A DNA stretch of 12,574 bases from Candidatus Brocadiia bacterium (GTDB lineage Bacteria; Planctomycetota; MHYJ01; WSZJ01): NCBI GenBank assembly GCA_013360825.1, contig JABWAY010000102.1, positions 1 to 12,574 on the forward strand, read 5' to 3'. Below are positions 6,935 through 12,574 of the stretch, piece after piece (the stretch's first letter is position 1; the number at the start of each line of letters is the position of its first letter). The notes below the pieces were generated by a model. It ran no database searches, was not told the DNA's origin, and worked only from the letters and a program-made list of their open reading frames with translations. Both the position numbers and the translations under genes were made by a program.

Positions 6935-9037
6935 CTATCTCTCCGGGGGATGCCACTGAACGGAGTGCTCCTCCTCCGCCGACTCCGTCAGGTTGAATCC
7001 GCCCGCGGAGAACGCCCGGAAGATCACGAGGTCCCCTTCCCGCGCATCCACGATCCACTCGGTCCCCGGGATCCAGCGGCTGCCGAAGGTGCCCGGATTC
7101 GCGTCGCGCCATGCGCCGGTGGCGAGGGTGAGGGCGCGGGCGGATCCCCGCTCGCCGGCGGACCAGATGACGATGTCTCCTTCCGGACTCCAGCGGATCT
7201 GGCCGTCGCGGGAATGCCCCTGCATCTCCGCGACCGGGGAGCGTTCGACGCGGGTCGTCCCCGCGGCCACGTTGTGGAGCGCCACCGCGGCGATCGTTCC
7301 GGCGGCGCCGGCCTCCTGCTCGAGCCAGCCGGCTGCGACGGTCCTCCCGTCCGGGGACCAGGCAGGGCGGCCGAGCGTGGTCGACTCGACCGGTCCGATG
7401 ACGGCGCGCCGTTCCCCGGTCGCCGGATCGATCAGCTCGATCTGCCGCCTGCCGCCGACCCCGGGGGCGGCGCCCTTCTCGAGGAGGCGGTTGACGGCGT
7501 AGTGCGCGCCGTCGGGGCTCCACCCGTCCCAGACGGGTCCGCCGACATCGGCCGAGGCCGCGAACGTGGGGTCGGCCAGGTCCCGGAAATGGACGACGCG
7601 CTCCTTCCAGTTCACCACGCAGAACTTCCCGGCCCGGGACGACCATTCAGGGCGCGACGACGCCGTGACCCGGATCGGGGTCCGCCGGCCCGACGCGAGG
7701 TCCACGACCGCGAGGCTGTCGGGGATGTCGTCGTGGTACGTGAAGAGGCTGGTGGCGTCGGGGGAGAGGATCGCGCGCCACCCGGGCTCGGCCACGCGAA
7801 CGGGAGGCGTTTTCCCGGAGAGGTCGATCCTGTGGTACGCCCCCTCCTTCCAGGTCGCCCCGATGAACGCGTAGCCGACCTCCCGCTGCCCGCCGGGAAT
7901 CGTCAGGTGCCAGCAGGACGCACCCGGGATCAGCTCCCGGGCGCGGCTCGCGTCCCCTGCGGCCACCCGGATCCGGCGCTCCGACTGCATCCCGGTCTCG
8001 AACGTCAGCCACCCGAGCGTTCGCAGGCCCAGCCTCTCCCCGAACTCACGCAATGCCGCCGGCGAATCCGGACGGCGCGAGAGGCGGATCAATTGCGCCG
8101 CCTGCTCCTCCCCGAGGTCCCGCAGCACCCGGCGGGCGACGCGGGCATGCCGCGGATCCGCGGAACTCAGCAACTCCAGCCACGGCCGCACCTCGTCGTC
8201 CGTCAGCGAATCCCGCGCCGGAATCGCGACCAGTCCCATGTCCATGAGCGCCAGCCGGTCGCGTTTCACGCCGTCCCACCACGGCCGCCAGACCGCGAGC
8301 GCCTCGGCGGGAAGCTCGATCGACACCGTCCCCGCGGCGTCGTCCATTCTCCAGGCCACCGCGGCCCACTGGCAGTACCGGCGGAGCTGCGTCAGGTGAC
8401 TCTCGGCGCGGACTTCGTTGTGCTCCAGGACCGCGACCCCCCGGACCACCTCCGCGGCCGCGTCGGACATGCGGCCGGCTTTCCCGAGAAGGTCGATGAT
8501 CAGGTCCTCCAGCGGCTCCCCCTGCCGGAACGTCCGCCCGCTCGCCTTCATCTCGAGCGCACCCGTCATCCGCGGCGCGCAGAGCAGGTTGAGCGCCTCG
8601 CACGCCGCGCTCCCCGCCGGTCCGCCGATGTCGAGCGTGAGGAGCTCCAGCAGCGACTCCACGGTCTCCGGCTTGCGCCCGCACGCCTCGACCCAGATCC
8701 GGATCGCGCGGCGCCGCACCGCGGGCTCCCCCTGCTCGACATCCGTCCAGACCCGGCGCAACTCCGCCGCCGACAGCTTCTCCAGCGCCCGGGTCACCGC
8801 GATCGCGCGCAGCAGACGCCGGGCCCGCGCACGCACCTCCGCCGGGCCCGTCTCGAGCCCCTGAAGGAGCGCCGTCTCGGCCCGGTCGCCCAGCGCGCGG
8901 AGCTGCCGTTCCGCTTCCTCGCGCGCCTCCGGCGAGTCGTCGTCGAGCGCCCGCACGAGGTCCGGAATCGAACGGTCGTCCGCGGGGCAGGGAAGGATGG
9001 CCGCGAGGGCCAGCAGGGCAGTCAGCGCGCATCTCAT
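6935..9037 (-). CDS. Exported HEAT-repeat plus TolB/PD40-like beta-propeller protein
   Basis: The 700-residue protein starts with a signal peptide (MRCALTALLALAAILPCPA, likely cut near residue 19), so it acts outside the cytoplasm. Residues about 20-80 are HEAT-like: SIPDLVRALDDDSPEAREEAERQLRAL, then a second helix pair (TALLQGLETGPAEVRARARRLLRAI). Helical repeats continue to about 330. The last 320 residues or so form a propeller-like beta domain with PD40-type motifs: LSPDATSLFTY, WSPDGAHYAV, WSPDGRTVAAGW and WSPEGDIVIWS. No catalytic motif is visible; a scaffold or ligand-binding role is the most that can be inferred. A GTG at 9043 could also start the frame, but AGAAGG lies 9 nt before the ATG at 9037 and only 3 nt before the GTG, so I chose the ATG. 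It is divergent from the BNR gene. Confidence 0.85.
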   Translation of the reverse strand: MRCALTALLALAAILPCPADDRSIPDLVRALDDDSPEAREEAERQLRALGDRAETALLQGLETGPAEVRARARRLLRAIAVTRALEKLSAAELRRVWTDVEQGEPAVRRRAIRIWVEACGRKPETVESLLELLTLDIGGPAGSAACEALNLLCAPRMTGALEMKASGRTFRQGEPLEDLIIDLLGKAGRMSDAAAEVVRGVAVLEHNEVRAESHLTQLRRYCQWAAVAWRMDDAAGTVSIELPAEALAVWRPWWDGVKRDRLALMDMGLVAIPARDSLTDDEVRPWLELLSSADPRHARVARRVLRDLGEEQAAQLIRLSRRPDSPAALREFGERLGLRTLGWLTFETGMQSERRIRVAAGDASRARELIPGASCWHLTIPGGQREVGYAFIGATWKEGAYHRIDLSGKTPPVRVAEPGWRAILSPDATSLFTYHDDIPDSLAVVDLASGRRTPIRVTASSRPEWSSRAGKFCVVNWKERVVHFRDLADPTFAASADVGGPVWDGWSPDGAHYAVNRLLEKGAAPGVGGRRQIELIDPATGERRAVIGPVESTTLGRPAWSPDGRTVAAGWLEQEAGAAGTIAAVALHNVAAGTTRVERSPVAEMQGHSRDGQIRWSPEGDIVIWSAGERGSARALTLATGAWRDANPGTFGSRWIPGTEWIVDAREGDLVIFRAFSAGGFNLTESAEEEHSVQWHPPER

Positions 9038-9083
9038 GGTCACGGCCCTTCTTCGCAGGGGTCAGAGCAGAATGCAGAATAGA

Positions 9084-9122
9084 GGGGGAGGGGGGGCAAT
9101 TCTTGGGGAATTCCCGGAATTC
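9084..9122. promoter_or_regulatory. G-runs and phased GAATTC motifs in a divergent intergenic region
   Basis: Within the 172 bp between divergent genes lie runs of 5 G (9084-9088) and 7 G (9090-9096), then CAATTC (9097-9102), GAATTC (9108-9113, centre of the palindrome GGGAATTCCC at 9106-9115) and GAATTC (9117-9122). The hexamers start 11 and 9 bp apart, about one helical turn. This could be an operator array; nothing proves it. Confidence 0.3.
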
Positions 9123-9161
9123 TCTTCGCGGGCCGCCCACGGTCGCGGCGACGCCGTCGTG

Positions 9162-9167
9162 TATGAT
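9162..9167 (+). promoter_or_regulatory. Possible -10 hexamer (TATGAT) for the BNR/MoaD-like operon
   Basis: TATGAT matches the -10 consensus at 5 of 6 positions and lies 43 bp before the ATG at 9210, leaving room for a short leader with GGAG at 9200-9203. No good -35 hexamer is visible at the right distance, so this is weak. Confidence 0.3.
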
Positions 9168-9209
9168 TCCCCACCCACGCAACCACACCCTTCTCGCCCG
9201 GAGAGACCC

Positions 9210-10334
9210 ATGGCAGATCGCGTCGTCGTCGCCGTCGGCACCAAGCGGGGCCTGTTTCTCTACGAGTCGGACCGGAAGCGCCGCACCTGGAAACTCCGCG
9301 GCCCTTATCTCACGGGCTGGCAGATCTACCACGCGATCATCGACACGCGCCGCTCCCCGAAAGTCCACGCCGCCGCCGTCAGCGACGTCTTCGCTTCGAC
9401 CACCTTCAGCGCCGACCTCCGCGCCGCGAAGTTCACGGGCGCGAAAAAACCCCCTGTCCCGCCGAAGCCGCTTCCCGCCCACGAGAAGTTCTTCAAGCAG
9501 TGGGGGATCTCGCGGGCGCCGCGGGTCTGGCACATCGAGCCGGGGCGCGCGAAGGAGTCCGGGGTGCTCTACGCGGGGACGGCTCCCGCGGGGCTGTTCC
9601 GGAGCGCGGATTCAGGGAAGACCTGGGAGCCGGTGTCGGGCCTGAACGACCATCCGACGCGGAAGAAGTGGATGCCGGGCGCGGGGGGGATGTGCTGTCA
9701 CACGATCCAGCTCGACCCGGCGGACCCGAAACGGATGTACGTGGCGATCTCGGCGGCGGGGGCGTTCCGCACGGACGACGGCGGGAAAACCTGGAAGCCG
9801 ATCAACACCGCGGTGGCGAAGTATCCCGGTGCGCCGAAGGACTCCGAGGTCGGGAGCTGCGTGCACAAGCTCCTGCTCCACCCCGCCGTTCCGGGGCGCG
9901 CCTACCAGCAGAACCACGTCGGCGTCTACCGCACCGACGACTACGGCGACACCTGGAACGCGATCCAGATGGGCCTTCCGACGGACTACGGGTTCGGGCT
10001 CGCGCTCGACCCGAACGACCCCGACACCTGCTACACCGTCCCCCTCGACCCGAAGGACAACTACGCCTACCGCGCCACGGGCGGGCAGTTCAAGGTCTAC
10101 CGCTGGAACGGACCGGGGAAGGGGTGGACGGGGCTGTCGAAGGGGCTTCCCGCGGAGGGGGCGTACCTCAACGTGCTCCGCGAGGGGATGTCGTCGGATT
10201 CGCTCGATCCCTGCGGGGTGTACGTCGGGACCGGGACCGGCCAGGTCTTCCACAGCTCCGACGCCGGACGTTCGTGGGCCCCGCTGGCGCTCTACCTCCC
10301 GCCGGTGCTCTCGGTCAGCGCCGCCGTGGTCTGA
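9210..10334 (+). CDS. BNR/Asp-box beta-propeller protein (sialidase-like fold, cytoplasmic)
   Basis: The 374-residue protein has no signal peptide. It carries four Asp-box motifs (S/T-x-D-x-G-x-T/S-W): SADSGKTW (132-139), TDDGGKTW (188-195), TDDYGDTW (242-249) and SSDAGRSW (349-356). Each follows a beta strand such as GLFR, GAFR, GVYR or QVFH, as in multi-bladed BNR/sialidase-like propellers. Database annotation as glycosyl hydrolase or exo-alpha-sialidase is usual, but the catalytic Arg triad, Tyr and Asp of sialidases cannot be identified here, so enzymatic activity should not be assumed. Conserved-looking patches (CCHTIQLDP, CVHKLLLHP, QNHVGVY) repeat His and Cys at equivalent blade positions, perhaps binding metal or ligand. 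GGAG at 9200-9203 supports the ATG at 9210. A MoaD-like gene starts 2 bp after its stop, so the two are probably translated together. Confidence 0.9.
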   Translation: MADRVVVAVGTKRGLFLYESDRKRRTWKLRGPYLTGWQIYHAIIDTRRSPKVHAAAVSDVFASTTFSADLRAAKFTGAKKPPVPPKPLPAHEKFFKQWGISRAPRVWHIEPGRAKESGVLYAGTAPAGLFRSADSGKTWEPVSGLNDHPTRKKWMPGAGGMCCHTIQLDPADPKRMYVAISAAGAFRTDDGGKTWKPINTAVAKYPGAPKDSEVGSCVHKLLLHPAVPGRAYQQNHVGVYRTDDYGDTWNAIQMGLPTDYGFGLALDPNDPDTCYTVPLDPKDNYAYRATGGQFKVYRWNGPGKGWTGLSKGLPAEGAYLNVLREGMSSDSLDPCGVYVGTGTGQVFHSSDAGRSWAPLALYLPPVLSVSAAVV

Positions 10335-10336
10335 TC

Positions 10337-10627
10337 ATGCCGCGCCGCATCGCCGTCGACGTCGTGATCCCGGCCATGCTCCACGCCGTCGTGGGGGCGC
10401 GGAAACTCCGCGTCGAGGGGGGGACGCTCGCCGAGGGGATTGAGGCGGCGTTTCTCGCCGCCCCCGTCCTGCGCTGGCACCTCTGCGAGGACTCCGGGAA
10501 GTTCCGCCCGCACGTCCTCTGTTTTCACAACGAGGTCAACACCCGCGACATGCCGTCCCTCGATGTCCCCCTGCGCGCCGGCGATGAGATCGTCTTCCTG
10601 CCCGCGATCTCGGGCGGGCGGGGCTGA
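10337..10627 (+). CDS. MoaD/ThiS-like beta-grasp sulfur-carrier protein with GG-RG C-terminus
   Basis: The 96-residue protein has ubiquitin-like/beta-grasp character: strand IAVDVVIPAML, strand KLRVEGGTLAEGIEAAF with the helix of ThiS/MoaD type, LDVPLRAGDEIVFLPAISGG at the end. The run 'L..GDEI.FLPAISGG' is typical of MoaD/ThiS family members, whose terminal Gly-Gly is adenylated and turned into a thiocarboxylate for sulfur transfer. Here GG (93-94) is not terminal; Arg-Gly follow before the TGA, so activation would need trimming of two residues. Its ATG lies 2 bp after the BNR gene's TGA with no separate ribosome site, pointing to translational coupling and a shared job with that propeller. 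No E1-like MoeB/ThiF enzyme or molybdopterin genes are nearby. Confidence 0.85.
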   Translation: MPRRIAVDVVIPAMLHAVVGARKLRVEGGTLAEGIEAAFLAAPVLRWHLCEDSGKFRPHVLCFHNEVNTRDMPSLDVPLRAGDEIVFLPAISGGRG

Positions 10628-10632
10628 CAGGG

Positions 10633-11220
10633 TCAGGCCCCGGATTCGGAGAGCGCCTTCCGGAGGAGGTCGAGGACCCCGGACGCGTCGGCGAGGGACG
10701 CCATGGCCTCCCGGTTCAGGGACGCCCCTGTCACCTTGAGAACTCCCAGCACATCCCTCCACTGGCGGTCGCTGACGTGGCGTCCGCTTCGGAACCAGAC
10801 CAGTTTGCGGATGACGATCTCCTCCGGCGCCGTGACCCGCACCGGCCGCGACTCGAATCCCGGGAGCGTCATCAGGCGGGCGTTCTGCAGCTGGCACCGG
10901 TCGAGGAGGCTGCCCCCTGAGACAAAAAGATCCACCTTCTCGAATCCCCTTGAGTCGATCACGTTGAACGAACCCCGCCGGCTCAGCGCGTCCAGCACCG
11001 CGCTCTCTTCAATGAAAAACCCGGGACCCAGCGCTTCGAGAAGCCCGGGCACCTGGTCCGCCTTGAGCTCAATCAGGACATCGGCGTCATTGGTCGACCT
11101 GAACTCGCCGTGCGCCGCGCTTGCAATGGATCCGCCGATGACATACGGAATCCCGAGCCGCTCCAGGACATCGACGACCCCGAGGAGGGCTCCACCCGGA
11201 CCCGGGGTCTCAGTACCCAT
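10633..11220 (-). CDS. Nucleotidyltransferase-fold protein (AbiEii/MNT-like)
   Basis: The 195-residue protein shows the minimal nucleotidyltransferase pattern: helix LLGVVDVLERLGIPYVIGGS with GGS at 29-31, then HGEFRSTNDADVLI giving D45-x-D47, and KVDLFV with D97 as the probable third metal-binding carboxylate. The full triad is therefore present. A conserved-looking APEEIVIRKLVWFRSG (131-146) follows, as in many AbiEii-like or DUF6036-type proteins. Such proteins act as NTP-transferring toxins or antitoxins, or in phage resistance; the substrate here is unknown. The frame is open further upstream to 11484, but that part is an Arg/Ser-rich shadow of the neighbouring gene, so I start at ATG 11220, which overlaps the preceding gene's end by 11 bp. 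Only 5 bp separate its stop from that of the convergent MoaD-like gene. Confidence 0.8.
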   Translation of the reverse strand: MGTETPGPGGALLGVVDVLERLGIPYVIGGSIASAAHGEFRSTNDADVLIELKADQVPGLLEALGPGFFIEESAVLDALSRRGSFNVIDSRGFEKVDLFVSGGSLLDRCQLQNARLMTLPGFESRPVRVTAPEEIVIRKLVWFRSGRHVSDRQWRDVLGVLKVTGASLNREAMASLADASGVLDLLRKALSESGA

Positions 11221-11497
11221 GAACGTCCGGATCCCAGCCGAAGGCGCGCACCATGAGGTCGCGCCCGAATCTGCGTGACGCCACGCGCAGCTGCACCTCC
11301 CGCTCCGGGGCATCCGGGTGACGGCGGCGGACTTCCGCCTCCGCGATCCCGCGGACCCACGCGGAGAGTTCCCACATCTTCCCGACCCGCTCCGTCGGGG
11401 TGAGCCGACGCCAGGCCGCGATCTGCAGCTGCTCCGCGGCAATCGACGTATCGTCCGACTGCGTTCGATATCCGGGAGGAACATGGGGGCCGCTCAT
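11210..11497 (-). CDS. Small helical protein paired with the nucleotidyltransferase
   Basis: The 95-residue protein contains a pattern I recognise from small uncharacterised bacterial proteins: SDDTSIAAEQLQIAAWRRLTPTERVGKMWEL, then EAEVRRRHPDAPEREVQLR and FGRDLMVRAFG ('D-S/T-S..AE..Qi...R.l.p.eR', later 'rRHP...ERE...r...R.yG..L'). It appears all helical and soluble, with no membrane segment. It lies immediately upstream of the nucleotidyltransferase gene and overlaps it by 11 bp in another frame, a close coupling that suggests the two products work together, possibly as a toxin-antitoxin-like or defence module. This functional link is inference from arrangement. The ATG at 11497 is the most upstream candidate before the recognisable domain; I see no strong ribosome site. 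Confidence 0.7.
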   Translation of the reverse strand: MSGPHVPPGYRTQSDDTSIAAEQLQIAAWRRLTPTERVGKMWELSAWVRGIAEAEVRRRHPDAPEREVQLRVASRRFGRDLMVRAFGWDPDVHGY

Positions 11498-11660
11498 GGC
11501 CGGATTCTACCAGCCCCCGAGAGCGTTCCGGAGCTCCGCCGGGCTCCCGGATCGGCGACGCGAACGGAAATGTATCCGGCGGGGACTCCCCCCCGCTTAG
11601 CATCGCCGCCCGTGACTTCCCGCCTCCCCTCTGCCGACCTCGCGCGCTGACCGGCCCCGC

Positions 11661-12574
11661 ATGGCCCTCGTGAGCCTCACCGGCGTCTCCCTCTCCCACG
11701 GCGGCCCGAAACTGCTCGACGCGGTGGGGCTGCAGATCGAGGACGGCGAGCGGATCGGGCTCCTCGGTCGCAACGCTTCAGGAAAATCCACCCTCATGGC
11801 GGTCCTCGCAGGGGAGCTGGAGGCCGAGGGGGGCGTCGTCGCACGGCGGCAGGGGGTGCGGATCGCGCGGCTGCCGCAGGAGGTGCCGCGCGGGATGTCG
11901 GGGACCGTGGCGGCGACCGTCGCGGCGGACCTTCCGGCGGGGGAGGAAGCGTGGCGGACGCGGGAGCGGCTGACGCGGCTCTACGAGGGACTGCGGCTCG
12001 ACCCGGAAGCCGACGTCGCCGCGCTCTCCGCCGGGGTCTCGCGCCGCGTCCTCCTCGCCCGCGCCCTCGCTTCAGCCCCCGACCTCCTCCTCCTCGACGA
12101 GCCGACGAACCACCTCGACGTCGAGAGCATCCAGTGGCTGGAGACGCACCTGCTCGAGCGCCGCGGGGCGACGCTGTTTGTGACCCACGACCGCGCGTTC
12201 CTCCGGCGCCTCGCCACCCGCATCCTCGAACTCGACCGCGGGGAACTCACCTCCTGGCCCGGCGACTGGGCCAACTACGTGCGGCGGCGGGAAGAGCGCG
12301 ACGAGGACGAGGCGCGCCGCCATGAGCGCGCCGACCGACGGCTCGCGAAGGAGGAGGTGTGGGTCCGCAAGGGACTGAAGGCGCAGCGGAACCGGAACCA
12401 GTCGCGCGTCGAGCAGCTCGAGCGCCTCCGCAGCGAACGGCGCGAGCGGCGCGACCGCACCGGCTCGGTCCGTTTCTCGATCACCGAGGCGGAGCGCTCC
12501 GGCCGTCTGGTCTTCGAGGCCCGCGCCCTCACCGCGGGGCACGGCCGGACCCCGGTCGTCCGCGGGGTCGACCT
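11661..12574 (+). CDS. uup: ABC-F ATPase of the Uup type, N-terminal two-thirds or less (3' end outside window)
   Basis: At least 304 residues are visible and the frame is still open at the window edge. The first ABC domain has Walker A GRNASGKST (from about residue 36), a signature-like LSAGVSRR (about 119-126), and Walker B LLLLDEPTNHLD (about 138-149) with the H-loop FVTHDR. These features, and the absence of any membrane segment, mark it as ABC-F, soluble proteins that act on the ribosome or nucleic acids. After the first domain comes a basic linker, EEVWVRKGLKAQRNRNQSR, resembling the 'vWiR.GikArRtRNegR' block typical of Uup rather than EttA or YheS. The second ABC domain is beginning at the edge. 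The signature has Ala where Gly is usual (LSGG). ATG 11661 is chosen because MALVSLTGVSLSHGG is the normal family start; no Shine-Dalgarno sequence is seen. Confidence 0.88.
   Translation, partial: MALVSLTGVSLSHGGPKLLDAVGLQIEDGERIGLLGRNASGKSTLMAVLAGELEAEGGVVARRQGVRIARLPQEVPRGMSGTVAATVAADLPAGEEAWRTRERLTRLYEGLRLDPEADVAALSAGVSRRVLLARALASAPDLLLLDEPTNHLDVESIQWLETHLLERRGATLFVTHDRAFLRRLATRILELDRGELTSWPGDWANYVRRREERDEDEARRHERADRRLAKEEVWVRKGLKAQRNRNQSRVEQLERLRSERRERRDRTGSVRFSITEAERSGRLVFEARALTAGHGRTPVVRGVD

Noticed and set aside
8997..9209. Upstream extension of the BNR protein
   Set aside because: It would cross the divergent promoter region and overlap the start of the HEAT gene; GGAG before ATG 9210 and the normal domain start favour 9210.
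11221..11484. Upstream extension of the nucleotidyltransferase to 11484
   Set aside because: The extra 88 residues are low-complexity Arg/Ser and are the out-of-frame shadow of the small helical gene.
1..12574. CRISPR array, tRNA, rRNA or insertion sequence with terminal repeats
   Set aside because: I looked for regularly spaced direct repeats, CCA-ended cloverleaf candidates and transposase motifs and saw none.

Overview
The window is bacterial DNA of high GC (about 70% by eye), densely coded on both strands. It carries accessory-type genes rather than a housekeeping cluster. A secreted HEAT/beta-propeller protein, a cation-chloride-cotransporter-like permease, a TPR protein and a BNR-repeat protein together suggest a large-genome, high-GC lineage such as Planctomycetota, Acidobacteriota or a related candidate phylum. 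No RNA gene or core marker is present, so the phylum is a guess.

Layout, left to right: the 3' end of a TPR-repeat protein (+); a 340-bp stretch without a convincing gene; an AAA ATPase/DUF4143 gene (-) whose promoter region is a strong palindrome abutting its ATG; a small secreted or membrane protein resembling the PA2779 family (+); a chimeric gene (-) joining a DinD-like/Bro-N protein to a His-rich SAM methyltransferase; a membrane-anchored thioredoxin-like gene (-) interrupted by one in-frame TGA; a divergently transcribed SLC12-type permease (+); a large exported HEAT plus beta-propeller protein (-); a BNR-repeat protein overlapped in operon style by a MoaD/ThiS-like sulfur carrier (+); a two-gene overlapping module of a small helical protein and a minimal nucleotidyltransferase (-); and the 5' part of a Uup-type ABC-F ATPase (+), cut by the window edge.

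The most notable item is the thioredoxin-like gene at 4078-4539. Its reading frame passes through TGA at 4327-4329 exactly where the first cysteine of a CxxC redox motif is expected, giving U-L-A-C. A perfect 7-bp hairpin with a G-starting 5-nt loop sits 17 nt after the TGA, a geometry that fits a bacterial SECIS element. It is therefore a candidate selenoprotein that ordinary gene calling would split into two ORFs. The second notable item is the in-frame DinD-like::methyltransferase fusion. Others are the palindromic, apparently leaderless promoter of the ATPase gene and a MoaD-like protein whose GG is followed by two extra residues.

Functional links between neighbours are mostly weak. The window reads as a set of independent one- or two-gene units. 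The clearest couplings are BNR protein with MoaD-like protein (2 bp apart) and small helical protein with nucleotidyltransferase (11-bp overlap).
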